The notes: generated by a model from the letters alone, not told the origin. A stretch of DNA of 64,000 nucleotides from Thermothielavioides terrestris NRRL 8126 (GCF_000226115.1 NC_016459.1:2155501-2219500); one strand, 5' to 3'. Numbered from the stretch's first letter, positions 45,482 to 57,470 are shown. Made by a program: numbers and translations.

Positions 45482-48400
45482 ATGTCAAACTAGGCAATCA
45501 CTTTGGAATTGATTCCAAATAGATTCTAAAGAAAATTTGCTAACCTTACTACCTTGTTAAGGGTTTGGCCAAATAGCTAAGGAGACTGCCTAATAGGTTA
45601 TATAAGAGCTTGAAGATACTCCTAACCTCCTAGAGGTAGCTAAGAAGAGGGTTGACCAACCTATTGGCAACAATATCGTAGAGGTATATAGATTACTAAT
45701 CGTTTATTAAATAGGTTCTAATTAATAATAAATTGTTTAGCTCGATATACTAGTCTAGATTAGTGCTAAGTAAGCTATTAGCTAGGAAGCTTAGCCTCCT
45801 TTAACTATAGGAAGGTTGATCTACACTATAGATATACCTAAATACCTAGAGTCTAGCAATACTAGCATTTGCTATATACTTCCTTTCCTATCTAGTGTAG
45901 ACAAGCAAAAACACCTTTAGGATTTGGTAAATGATTACTAATCGCTTTAAAAGGTCTAGTTAATTGATTGTCCACTAATTATATAGTAGATCTAATACTA
46001 TAAAAAACGAACAAGTGGGCTAAAATCTACTATATCTACATTTCTTAACTCTATACCCTATATATAAGCTATATATACCTATATAGGTATAAAGGCTTAC
46101 GAATTCCTTAACTATCGAATCTATAACCTCTATTATATAGCTATCAATGAGGAGATTTAGAATATAATAGCTACTATTCGCGAAGAATGCCGAATACCAA
46201 GTCTAAGATAAAAAGCGATTTTATAAGTATTTTTAATCGATCTTTAATCGATTCTATACTAATGCCTCTTTAGCTAGGCCTTTAGCATTATCAACTACTT
46301 CTAGAAGAAGAAGGCTTACGTCTTCTAGCTTGAGTCTTATACTTAGCAGATAGTTCAAGTCCCTTATATAGTATATATAATCAGTTTTAAATCAATTGGA
46401 CACTACTTATATATCGATTAGGATATTACTAGCGAAGCAAGATAGTAAATTCAGTGTATAAACTAGTTAAATGCCACCCTAAGTAGTAGAGGCTATAGAA
46501 AATAGGCAGTTCCTCTAGCCCACTACCCCTATATTTCTACGATTCTTATACGCCTTAATCAGCCTAGGCCTACTAAAGGCGATAACACTTACTTCAAAGT
46601 AGATACTATAGGGTAGAAAAAGCTTAAGTACAGTAAGTTGGCTTATTAATTAATAGTCGATTAGGCACTAATTAGGTATTGATTATAGGTGCCGACTATG
46701 AACAAGGCTAAGGAAATATAATCTATATTGGCTATAAGGCCAAATAGACCTTCCTTATACCTAAGGATCTAGAGGAGATGCTATACCTTCTGATTGCTTG
46801 CTATAACACTTATACCTACCTACCACCTCTACTAAAGTAAACGCCTAAAGAGCTGATCGAAGGCATTTTACAAATGATTCATCAAATCAATGATCCTTCA
46901 TTGACAGTCGATAAGTAATTTATTTCTAATTGTTTATACATTATTATCTAATCGATTGTAAATCAACTATAGTTAGTCTTCTCTAAAATCCTATATTGAT
47001 CGACTTTTATAAGAGGTTTAGTAGCAAAAGCATCTTAGAACTCTATATAAGCCTTATAAACTACGATTAAGTACAATTGATTTTTAAGCAATATCGCCTA
47101 ATCTACTATCCTTTAGGTAGTAACCGTCTAGTAGTTGCCTTTGAATAATAGATAAAACATCGTAATAACCCTAATTAAGTAAGTGTTTCTCTATCGTTAG
47201 ATAAACGACTACTAATCGATTATAGTATATCTAGCATTTCTACGATAATAGTATCAACTTTATAGTGATTTGCTTCTACTATAAGTAGGTTAAACTATTC
47301 TAGAAGGCTGCTACTACTTCGTTCCAGTTGGATATAAACTATAAACACCTATCGTAGATAGAAGATCGAGAGGTTATTTAAAGTATCTACTCCAATGAGC
47401 TTTAGCAAGGTAAATATTACTTAGTTGATTTATAATCGTTTATTAACTAATTCGCCTAGCTGTCCTACTCGTCAAGGTGATCACCAATTCTAATAGCCTA
47501 GAGATGTATCTCTATATATTTAAAACTATATTCTATATCTTCTAGGAGCAGTATCACTATACTGTTCAGTAGTATCACATCTATAGGAAAGGGCTTTTTA
47601 GGATTACTATCGACTAAGACTATAAGGCACTAATTAGTAAATGATTACTAAGCACTTCTATAATATTAGCTAATCGGTTATTAAAGGATTTGCTATATAC
47701 CTTTGCTAAAAGGTTGATGCCTAGTAGGGCAGGTAGTTGTAGTATACTTAGCAAACTGTTCGATTCTACTATATCTACTTTGAGCAAGGTATTCGCCAAG
47801 TATTAGGCGAAGATTACGATAAAGGCCCTAACTTAGACCACTGCTATATAATGTCGCTCCTTGGTATTCGCTTAGTATAGAAGTACAATAAGCTTTGCGA
47901 TTTATTACGAAGTAAATATACTTTTTTTATAATTGCTTTATAATCGCTTACTAATCGTCTAGACTACAATAACCCTAAGGTATACCAATAGGCCTTATAT
48001 AAACAATGGGTTACTATTATAGCTAGGCTTATAAGAAGTTACACCTCAATGCTAGTTAGCCAATAGGATCAAATAGCAAGCTATACCAATTTCATTAAGG
48101 TTTTATACTAGCAAGCCTATACTTAGAGTAGAAGATATATTAATCTTCTAAATTATATACTTAGGTATATAACTGATTACTAATCGCTTAGGGAGCAACT
48201 AATAATCGCCTAGTAATTAAACCTTAGATCGGAACTATATTAACGACACTAGAGTTATATAGCAATATAATATTATACACTACTATAGTAGCAGTAGTAT
48301 AATTACTTAGTTTAAATAAAGTATTCAACAAGGTAATAAGTGATATTTAATCGCTCTATAATTGATTGGCAGTGACTAACCTATTGATTTAGAGACAAAG

Positions 48401-48858
48401 AGAAAGCGACTACTTAAGAGAGCCGAAGATGCTACTTCAAGGACCAACTCTCTATTCTCTTCGCCTATTAGGTCTATCCCTTCGATTGAGATTGACGAGT
48501 TGTCGGACTATTCGTCGTCAAGAGTATCAACTTCTAGGCGAGGATTGTATATATCGATTGCTAATCGATTAGTAACCGTTTACTAACCTTTTTTAGTTGT
48601 TGGTAGCGCTCTCGTAGTCAAAGCCTTCGTCGATCATCTCTAGCTAACCTACGTAGCTAGGCTATAGCGTAGGCCGCCTTGCAATCTAACCAAGCCTCTA
48701 TATCCTCTATTGGAGAGGAAGAGGATATAGAGGCAATATAGACGAAGGCTCAGCTAATCGAGGCTCGAATATAGGCTATATAGACCTTCCTAGAGTTGAA
48801 GCGTGAACTAGGCGATATATTCTCAATGGATTTTAAATCGTTTCTATCTTCTTGTTAA
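45482..48858 (+). pseudogene. Intron-rich transposase-like gene, RIP-damaged
   Basis: Thirteen introns of 47-60 bp (45684-45740, 45927-45986, 46227-46273, 46371-46421, 46633-46688, 46915-46972, 47179-47225, 47410-47459, 47637-47686, 47912-47962, 48165-48213, 48333-48392, 48547-48596) separate exons; I checked that phase is kept across the last seven. Recognisable blocks are FYYKQVKLF then SFQLDINYK (candidate first Asp), EMYLYIFKTIFYIF, ITIDQDYK (candidate second Asp), YYIYFEQGIRQVLGE, and SYTNFIK, where a catalytic Glu would be expected and a G-to-A change could give the Lys. The C-terminus is Ser-rich then a charged helix (AQLIEARI, FLELKRELGDIF). The pattern resembles Mutator-like DDE transposases of fungi; the family name is tentative. 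Stops within exons are almost all TAG/TAA. The ATG at 45482 is a guess. Confidence 0.7.
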
Positions 48859-49440
48859 ATATCTAGGTAGCTCAATTCATTTTACATTGCTTCCTAATTG
48901 ATTACCCTACTCTAATTAACTATTTATTATATAATATCTTTAATTTAATATAATTTAATAGCTTTTAAAGTATTTATTTAATAGTTTTATATTTTAGATT
49001 TTAGCTTTTAATAATACTTTTTATTATTATAGTTTTTACTACTAATCTTTATAAAAATACTAAAAGTATATATTATTTACTTATTTATATTTAAGCTTTT
49101 TAATTTACTTTAAAAAATATACTTTTTATAGTCTTTAGCTTTTTATTAATTTTATAATTTAATTTTATTTTAATATTTATAGTTTATTTTTAAAAATAAG
49201 TTTAAAATCGTTTTTCTATTTTAATATAATATATATTTATATAATTAGCTTTTAAAATTATTAATATTATTAAGTTTTTTAATTAAATATATAACTTACT
49301 TATTATTTTATTAAAGTTTATATTTAATATTTATTATTTTATACTTAGCTTAATTATAAATTTTTAATATTAGTATTATTAGGGTTTTTATAATGGAAGG
49401 CACAGGGGAATCGATTACACACTAGTTATATATCGATTGG
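48859..49440. other. Extremely A+T-rich spacer
   Basis: About 580 bp, mostly T and A with very few G or C between 48930 and 49380. No frame is interpretable. It lies between the transposase 3' end and the 90-bp repeat array. Confidence 0.6.
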
Positions 49441-49655
49441 GATACTATTGGGTAGTTAGGGGTGTTATTGGAGGATAGGATTTTATAAGGTATATAGTAA
49501 TCGATTAGGTAGCGCTTAGGTATTGATTAGGGTACTATTGGGTAGTTAGGGGTATTATTAGAGGATAGGATTTTATAAGGTATATAGTAATCGATTAGGC
49601 AGCGCTTAGGTATTGATTAGGGTACTATTAAATAGTTAAGGGTATTATTAGAGAA
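49441..49655 (+). repeat. 90-bp tandem repeat, left part
   Basis: Units start at 49441, 49531 and 49621, each opening G(A/G)TACTATT and containing TAGTAATCGATTAGG(C/T)AG. The third unit is cut after 35 bases by the LTR retrotransposon and resumes at 57221. Confidence 0.9.
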
Positions 49656-49915
49656 TGTTATAGACCGGGCTATACCCAGGCTGGGTATATGGGGCTACGC
49701 CCAGGATCTACAGCGGTCCTATAACGGGCCCGCTACGGGCCCGAGGCGGACCCGCCTTACGCCTAGAATAACATCGGCCCGAGCCCCCTATACGCAAGCC
49801 CCTGAAAACTCTATACACGAGAACCATAGCCTATACTTCTCCTTTTCTCTCCTTAAGGTAGTTGAATAGAACATTGTACGCTTATCTACAGACGCTATAA
49901 GGCCAGCATATTACA
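49656..49915 (+). repeat. 5' LTR
   Basis: Begins TGTTATAGACCGGG and ends ATTACA, a TG..CA type border. Contains CCTTAAGGTAGTTGAAT at 49851-49867, complementary to the primer-binding site. Confidence 0.92.
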
Positions 49916-49932
49916 GTTCAACTACCTTTAGG
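49916..49932 (+). promoter_or_regulatory. Primer-binding site, self-priming type
   Basis: GTTCAACTACCTTTAGG directly follows the 5' LTR. Its reverse complement matches 15 of 17 bases of LTR positions 49851-49867, including a perfect 12-base core AAGGTAGTTGAA. Tf1/sushi-type elements prime reverse transcription with the 5' end of their own mRNA folded back on such a site; that mechanism is inferred here. Confidence 0.7.
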
Positions 49933-50039
49933 CAGATAGAGCAGCTATTGCTTCTAGGCGTAGACGAGAGCAGTACGCTAGGCGTTTCGACGCTAGTACC
50001 GAGCGGACCGGACGTCACTATAAACAACCTAGGCGTCCC

Positions 50040-51079
50040 ACAGGTCCCGGACCTAGATTAGGTCCACGAACACTTCCAGCTCCTACAGGAGACAATCGTA
50101 CGATAGAACGTAACTATTGAGGAACTTTGCGTAGCCTAGATTACTGTAGCTTAGACTATGAACGCCCCTACGGTAGCCAACGCTCCAGCTCCAACGACTA
50201 ACGCCACGGCTCTAGCAGCTCCCTAGACATAGCGGAAGCGCCTCCCTATAGGACAACCCTTCGACGGCAAAAAGGAGCTCTTTGCTGCCTAGAAGGCTAC
50301 AATAGCATACGTCTTAGTAGCGGACCAGGACTTTATCGGGGGCCCCTACGACCAGTAGGTGTTCATTTGGGGGAACCTTAGCTAGGGAGTCTAGGCCAAG
50401 GTCGTAGCCTTCTATAAATCGGGAGGACCTAGCTACAACTATAATCTAGGAGCGTTTCTCGAGTATCTCTCGACAATCTATATAGACCTCTACGAGTAGG
50501 TTATAGCCTTGACGGAGCTAGATATACTCCGCTAAGGAGATAACGAGCCGTTCTCCTCCTTCATTGTTCGCTTTAAGGCGAAGTTATCGAAGGCTAGAGG
50601 ACTTAATTAGAACGACGAGGTACGACTTATCAGACTATAACGATGCCTCTCCCCGAAGTTGAAGTATATCGTAGTAGGACGGGGGGTCCTATAGAACGAC
50701 TATACTACGGCCATCGCGAGGTACTACGAGATCGCTATCGACCTAGAGGCCCTCCGCCTAGAGGAACGACACTAGCGGTCCTAGGGTAAGCGACCTAGGC
50801 CCAACGTAGACGTAGAGAAGAATACGGATAGAGATATACCGATAACTGGGATCAATACGACCTACATTGCCCTAGCCTAGGGGGGAGCCAATAGGGGTCG
50901 TAGAAGAAAGCAGTAGTAGAACAGAGGAAAATGAGGTGTAAACGCGCTATAGACGAAGTAGATGAATAACGAAGTATATATAGCGCGCCAATAGGCTGGA
51001 GCCTATATCCGTTGTAGGCGCTAGGGCCACTTTGTAGCTACCTATCCCTTCGCCTTGGCCAAGAGACTAGCTCCTTAAG
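50040..51079 (+). pseudogene. Retrotransposon Gag, RIP-damaged
   Basis: A plus-strand frame, broken only by TAG/TAA, reads capsid-like sequence (RLPIGQPFDGKKELFAAW, FIGGPYDQ, GAFLEYLSTIYIDLYE, LDIL then a stop then GDNEPFSSFIVRFKAKLSK). It ends in a basic nucleocapsid-like part and a degenerate zinc knuckle (CRR.GHFVATYP). The layout is normal for Ty3/gypsy Gag. It seems to continue in the same frame into the protease region, so Gag and Pol may have been one polyprotein. Several stops make it non-functional. Confidence 0.75.
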
Positions 51080-54000
51080 TTGATATTAACAAATTAGAGG
51101 CTAAGGAATAGGTAGAGGAGGACTCCCCCTCTAAGGAGGAGGAGGGAAAAGAGTAGCCCCCATACAAAGTCTTGTATAGGGGCTAAAAGGACCTAGCCGT
51201 TTATAGAACGAGTTCGTAGAGATTAGAGAGAGAATGGATAAGCCCCCCTTTCTTATCTCTATTTTCCTGAACTCCTCTAGTTTTATAAACATATAAGTGG
51301 ATAGTGGGTACTAGAGCTATAGAGCTATTAGCGAGAGAGTATATTAGAGGTTAGGGATCGAGCAGGTAAGCCTGTCGACTCCTTGTACCCTAGGTGTTAT
51401 AGTCAAGGGGGTGCAAATCACGAAGAAAATCATATATATCGCCTACGTCACGATGGATATCAATAGGTAGATCAGTGCTGCTATATTCTACGTGGTCCTA
51501 GGGCTAGCCCACAACGTTATATTGGGGCTCCCCTAGATAAACTACTGTAGGATTATGCTGGACCTGGCCAACAGGGTCCTTACCGTCAATTCGCAAAGCG
51601 GCCTACAGGTACGTAAGTGCTCTTCGTGGCGGAAGGAAACTAACATCACCCTAGTTATAGGCACAGTGTTCGCGGGTATAGCCTGTAGGGTATAAAGGAA
51701 GAAGTCTGAAGGGGTATAAGATATGTTCCTTGTCACTAGTATCTACGAGATGACCACTATACTAGGAGCGGCCGTCTCCTAGCCCAATGCCGACCCAGAC
51801 CTGAAGGTCGCCCTGCTAGAGGAGCTACGTAACTTCGCCGACCTCTTCGACAAGGAGAAGGCGAACGGCCTACCCCCTCATCGGGGGGAGGCTGACCATT
51901 ATATCCGTCTTAAGATAGGCCTAGATAGAAAACCTCCTAAGCTCCTATAGGGACCCCTATACAATATGCTAAGGGACCACCTCCTAGAGATTTGGAAGTA
52001 GGTCGTGGACCTATTGGATAAGGGATAGATCCGGGTAAGCTCCTTATCGATAGCCGCCCTAGTCCTTCTCGTAAAGAAGCCAGGAGGAGGATGGAGGTTC
52101 TATATAGACTACCGAGCCTTGAACAAAATCACTAAGTAGGACTAGTACCTGCTCCCCCTGATTAAGGAGACTCTTCGGTCCCTAGCTAGGGCCAAATGGC
52201 TTACGAAGCTGGACGTTAGGGCTATGTTCTACTATATCCGGATAGCCGAAGGGGACGAGTACCTTACAGCGTTTCGTATAAGGTTCGGACTATTCGAGTA
52301 GCTAGTCTACCCCTTTAGGCTCGTGGGTACTCCTACGATGTTCTAGAGATATATCAACAACGCCCTCGGTCCAACGCTAGGAGATTATATAATGGTATAT
52401 CTTGACGACGTCTTAGTGTACTCAAACGGGAGCCGAAAGGACTATATAAGAAAGGTACACGAGGTCCTCCGAAGACTGAGGGACGTGGGCCTCAACTTGG
52501 ACCTTAAGAAATATATATTCGTAGTAAAGGAAGTCAAGTATCTAGGGTATATCATAGAGGTAGAGGTCTATGTCCGTCCCGACCTTAAGAAGATCAAGGC
52601 TATCTACGAGTAGGAGGCGCCCTATAAGGTCCAAGGAGTATAGAGCTTCCTAGGATTTGCTAATTTCTATCGCGACTTTATCCCCAACTTCTCCGAAAAG
52701 GCGGCCCTACTGACACGCCTTACCTATAAGAATGTCCTATTCCGCTAGGGCAAAGAGGAATAGGAAGCCTTCGATACACTTAAGGCCACGTTTATATCGG
52801 AGCCGATCCTCGCCTAGTAGGACCCCGAGAGGGAGACGGTTGTAGAAGTGGACTATTCTAGTACGGCGCTTAGCAGGTGCTTGTCTCAGTGGGGAGAGGA
52901 CGGGGTTCTCTACCCTATGGCCTACTACTCTACGAAGCTGAGCCCTACTGAACGTAACTATACTATCTACGACAAGGAGCTGCTAGCTATTATCTCTTGC
53001 CTTAAGGCCTAGTCGACGGAGCTCCGGAGTATAGCGGCCCCCTTCACTATCCTAACCGACTATAAGAACCTTGAGTACTTCACCTAGCCACGTCCAATCA
53101 GTGAACGATAGGCCCAATAGGCGGAGACGCTCTCTCTATTCAACTTCGAGCTAAAGTACTGGCCAGGATCCTAGGCCTCGCGCCCTAATGCACTCTCTCA
53201 GCGTAAATAGGACGAGCTTGAGGATAGCTAGCGTATCGCCTAGCTACTCCCTCCGATCAAAGTGTATTAGACTAGTGTATAGGAGGAGGCTAGGTTACCT
53301 ATAGGAGAGACGCTCTTCGAGGATAAGTAGCTCGCTACCCTATAGGATAAGGGCGTTGTCGGAAACGAGCACTACGCTCATCGGCTCTAAGCCGTTCGCG
53401 ATAAAGCCTAGAAGTTTCTAAAAGAGGTGAATACAACGTAGACCTAGATCGCAGACTACTCCCTCAATATATAAGGCGCACTCCAGTTCTATAGCCGTCT
53501 CTAGCTCCCTATATAGAAGCCCCTAACTACCACAATCATCTAGTAGATCTATAACTCGGCTATGTCGGGACACCCAGGGTGCAATAGGCTGTTTAAAATA
53601 CTCTAGAGAGATTACTACTAGGACCTTATATCGTCCGACGTAAAGCGGTTCGTTAGGAACTACAATCAGTGCTGTCGGAGCAAGATCTTTCGACAGCTAC
53701 GTCAAGGGCTCTTATAACCTCTGCCTATCCCTGATCGCTTCTAGAAGCAGATCTCCATTGACTTTATAACCGACCTCCCTATAAGGGATAAGGGGGCGCC
53801 TAGCTACTTTATAGTGATCACCGACCGCCTCTCTAAGTACATGTAGCTCGAGGCAATGTATTCGATAGGAGCGGAAGAGTATGCTCTTCGGTTCCGTGAT
53901 ATATGGTAGCGCTTCTACAGGTTCCCGACTTAAATTATAACCAACTACAGGTCGGACTGGCTAAGTAGGTTCTAGACCATACTATACAAGGCGATAGGGG

Positions 54001-54887
54001 TGGAGTAGCTCCTATCGACGTCTCACTATCCCTAGACGGATAGAGGGACAGAGTAGGTCAATCAAGAGGTATAGGCGATTCTCCAGATCTTCGTTTCCTT
54101 TATATAGTACAACTAGCCTAAACATCTCCTAGCCTACTAGTTCGCGCTCAACAATAGGGACTCGTCTATAACCAGAGTAAGTTCGAACTACCTCCTCTAT
54201 AGGTTCGACATAAGTCCTATACAACTTATTATAATCCCGATGGTACCTGCGGCCTCCCTAGAAGGCTACGCTGCCAAGTTCCTCCGCCATCTGAAGGAGG
54301 GAATAGAGTGGACCTAAGCGGCTATCGTGTATATATAGTAGCGGTAGTAGGCGAATACGAACTACTCCCGTCGCCTAGCTGAGTGGTTCTAGGTTAGGGA
54401 CGAGGTATAGCTCTCCCTACGCAATATAAAGACGAACCGCCCTAGTAAGAAGCTCGATTAGCTGAATGCCAAGTATAAGATAGTCGTAGTGCCTACCCCC
54501 TTGACGGTGACGCTCGACGTGCCAAGCGGCCTACACCTGACCTTCTATATTGACCTAGTCGAACGAGCAACCTCCGACCCGCTCCCTTCGCAGAAAGTCA
54601 CAGATAAGCGACCGGACCCTATATAGGTTATATCGGAGGAGGGTATTCCCTAGTAAGAGTATAGGGTAGAGGCGATCCTCAAAGCTTGGAACGTAAGGGG
54701 GAGGGGGAACAACCACGACGTGTACATTAAGTAGGTGGGTTACAACAAACCAATATAGGAGCCCTTGAAGAACTTCTTGGATATTGCCGCGCTTGACGAG
54801 TTTGAGTGGGAATAGGGAGACGCACAGTACAACGATAGGCTAGTGTCGAATTAGAGGAGGAAGGGGAAACGTTATATTCGTATATAA
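51080..54887 (+). pseudogene. Retrotransposon Pol with C-terminal chromodomain, RIP-damaged
   Basis: After a protease region, reverse transcriptase blocks are clear from about 52050: [36 protein letters not shown], the catalytic YLDDVLVYS at 52397-52423, and YLGYII. RNase H follows ([29 protein letters not shown]). Integrase has GHPGCNRLF near 53570, IDFITDLP and VITDRLSKYM. The final part (EYRVEAILKAWNVRGRG, GYN.P....LKNF..IAALDEFE, about 54655-54820) is a chromodomain, which places it with chromoviruses, whose chromodomains can direct integration to heterochromatin. The frame is interrupted by many TAG/TAA codons. Confidence 0.85.
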
Positions 54888-55033
54888 ACTACCCTACAAA
54901 GACTGACAACTTAGACAAATACAACTACCTAGGCGCAGGGAAACTATAGTACACCTAAATCCAGTTATCCTCCTAAAACCAAATAGAACGTAGCTGTATA
55001 CAAAAAGACAACAAGACGTATAAACGACGCTAC

Positions 55034-56305
55034 CTACTCCAGCTCTATAACGGGTCCTATATCCGGCAGGTCCTCCTCCTTATCCTTAAATGGGTACATA
55101 GGCGGGGTAGGTATACGTAGGGGCGGATTAGGCGTACAAGGGGTATAGGGCGGGGGCGGCACGTACGCTTGACGGGCGTATAAAACGTCCTCTATAGGGG
55201 AGGACAGGCGTCCTCCGTGGTGTAGGTCGTAGGGGGACGTGCGCGTATAGGGTAAGTAGCGGGGGCGGGACCCCCGAAGGGTATAGATAGGCGAGGGGGA
55301 GGTGAGTATAATGATATACTCTACGAGGCGCGAATTCGTCTTAAGGACAGTTACTTGAGACTACGCTATAGTGTGGACAGCCTCTGTGATACGCCGATTC
55401 TCCTACTAGGAAGAATCGAGATATTGCGCTATATACTCGACAAGGCGATTATAGTACTATATAGCGAGATTGTCCTAAGGGGCCTAGTATAGAACCAGGG
55501 CTCCTCGCCGGCCTAGGGTCGAAGGAGATAAAGGGGGGGCCGGAAGCGCGTTGGGTACAAAGGCAGAGCGCGCCAGAGACCAATACTATAGGGCCGCACC
55601 AATCGCGTTATAGAAGCTACACACGAAAGTGCTGAATTGTAGCGTCAAGATAGTACAATAGGCCAGCTCGGTCTCGGTCTTCTTCTAAGTAGGCTCGGCG
55701 ATAGCTTGGTCGTCGGCGTAAAACTTGACTAAGCGTTTCAGACTAGCGTATAGAGAGGCGTTCGTCGCCTAGAGTGCTAGATCCTAACGGCACTTGGTAT
55801 AGGCTTTAGTGTATTCCGAGCAGCTTTCTCCCTAGCCCCGAACGTAATCTACTAAGTTACTACAAAGAAGCCGCTCAATATAATTGAGGCAAATGTCTCC
55901 CTCCTCCTCCGAGAGGGCGTTATCCTCATCGTCAAAATCTCCCTCTACGATATAGCCACTGATAGCACGACGAGAGGAGTTGCTACAGTTGTTGCAGTTC
56001 TGTCTAGAACGCTATTAGCTTCTAGTCTAGGGCCGGAACGGGCCCAATATAGGGTGATATACGTTACGATCTTAGTTGTCGTCCTCTCTAGGACGACGTC
56101 CCTCGCCGCTATCTCCGAGAGAAGCGATTGCTACCGATATTATAGTAGGTAAGTCTCGGGAATATATTGGAATCGCAAGGGAAATAGGAAGTTGCTATGG
56201 AGGGCAAAGCGAGTAGATGGAATACGTATAAGCTATACGTACAGAGGAGGCGGCCAGGGGACCGAGCGAGCACGAAGAGGAAGGATTACAGGACAAGTCG
56301 GGCAT
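55034..56305 (-). pseudogene. Possible antisense accessory gene inside the retrotransposon
   Basis: Between Pol and the 3' LTR the minus strand holds a 424-codon frame from ATG 56305 to TAG 55034. It is interrupted by about 16 stops, all TAG or TAA and none TGA. The frame reads protein-like sequence: an acidic run (YIVEGDFDDEDNALSEEEGD), helices (YIERLLCSNLVDYVRG, LYASLKRLVKFYADDQ), and a Pro-rich C-terminal part (AYVPPPPYTPCTPNPPLR) in a stop-free last 80 or so codons. I recognise no family. TAG is over-represented in this whole block, so stop type alone is not proof. It could be a captured host gene or chance. Confidence 0.4.
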
Positions 56306-56940
56306 GAAATAGAAATGTGGCGGATACGGTTAGTAAAGTGGTCGAACACATAATGACGACGACGGGGCCAACACAACAGGAGCATAGACGTCGGACGACT
56401 ACGTAGCTCATATAAGAAGAGGCCAACAACGTACAAGGTAGACGCTCGACGGAGCGAGTAGGAGGCGAGAAAAAACGCAAAGGGCGGAAGATGTATATAG
56501 GATAGAAGCGCAATAAACGAGGAACGTATACGAAGCGGGATAAAGAGAGAAATGTCGGTACGCAAGTAGGAGGAAGACAAAGTCGTAGGAGTAGGGAGAG
56601 GGCATACGTTGGAAACGAGAAGAGAACACAGAGAGCGAGTTCGCGTAAGGGGAGGGGTTTTATTGGCAATGGGTAGGGGGTCTGTCGTACCCGATCAGTG
56701 GATACGCCTCGCGCGATACGGCTACCACGGAGGAGAGCGTAGGGCGAGGAAGGGGCCAATCAACGTCCCGTAAGAGCAAGGTAAATAAACAACCCGTGGC
56801 CAGGCAATAGGATTATAGGTAGCAGCGTTGAGCCACCTAAATACCAGGTTGGACATCGGCGTTCGCCATGATCGACCCCACGCCGCGCTAGATCCACGCC
56901 CAGCGCTACGCTACGTATACCCTAAACCAGCTCCCTATCC

Positions 56941-56953
56941 GGGAAGGGGGGGG
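56941..56953 (+). other. Polypurine tract
   Basis: GGGAAGGGGGGGG immediately upstream of the 3' LTR, the expected plus-strand primer for an LTR retrotransposon. Confidence 0.8.
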
Positions 56954-56955
56954 TA

Positions 56956-57215
56956 TATTATGGACCGGGCTATACCCAGGCTAGGTATATAGGGCTACGC
57001 CTAGGATCTATAGCGGTCCTATGACGGGCCCGCCACGGGCCCGAGGCGGACCCGCCTCGCGCCCAGAATAACATTGGCCCAAGCCCCCTATACGCGAGCC
57101 CCTGAAAACTCTATACGCGAGAACCGTAGCCTATACTTCTCCTTTTCTCTCCTTAAGGTAGTTGAATAGAACATCGTACGCTTATCTGCAGACGCTATAA
57201 GGCTAGTACATTATA
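56956..57215 (+). repeat. 3' LTR
   Basis: Same length as the 5' LTR. Its ends have mutated from TG..CA to TA..TA (TATTATGGACC and ATTATA), transitions expected from RIP. Confidence 0.92.
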
Positions 57216-57220
57216 GAGAA

Positions 57221-57360
57221 TAGGATTTTATAAAGTATATAGTAATCGATTAGGTAGCGCTTAGGTATTGATTAGGGTACTATTAGGTAGTTAGAGGTAT
57301 TATTAGAGGATAGAATTTTATATAGTAATCGATTAGGCAGCGCTTAAGCATTGATTATAA
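57221..57360 (+). repeat. 90-bp tandem repeat, right part
   Basis: The last 55 bases of the interrupted unit (57221-57275) are followed by another unit starting exactly at 57276, proving the 90-bp period across the insertion. The last unit has lost some bases (TTTTATATAGTAATCG instead of the fuller form). Confidence 0.9.
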
Positions 57361-57470
57361 ACTTATTGCTCATCAATTCATAAGCTGATCCTATTACAAT
57401 CGGCATTAGGCATTAGTACTAAAAAAACGATCTATAACCTATTATAAACCGATTAGGCCTTACTAGCCTC

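Larger units (their letters stand above)
49656..57215 (+). mobile_element. Ty3/gypsy chromovirus LTR retrotransposon (RIP-damaged)
   Basis: 7,560 bp with 260-bp LTRs (49656-49915 and 56956-57215) and a GAGAA target duplication at 49651-49655 and 57216-57220. The two LTRs differ at about 21 sites by eye, all transitions, consistent with RIP. The order is Gag, protease, reverse transcriptase, RNase H, integrase and C-terminal chromodomain on the plus strand, then about 2 kb of extra sequence before the 3' LTR. A self-priming type primer site follows the 5' LTR and a polypurine tract precedes the 3' LTR. It is inserted in the 90-bp repeat of the DNA transposon, so it is the younger of the two. 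Confidence 0.93.

Noticed and set aside
56286..56759. 157-aa minus-strand frame in the retrotransposon tail
   Set aside because: Hydrophobic and Ser/Pro/Arg-rich without motifs. It overlaps, in a different frame, the start of the antisense candidate at 55034-56305, which reads more like protein; at most a chance frame.
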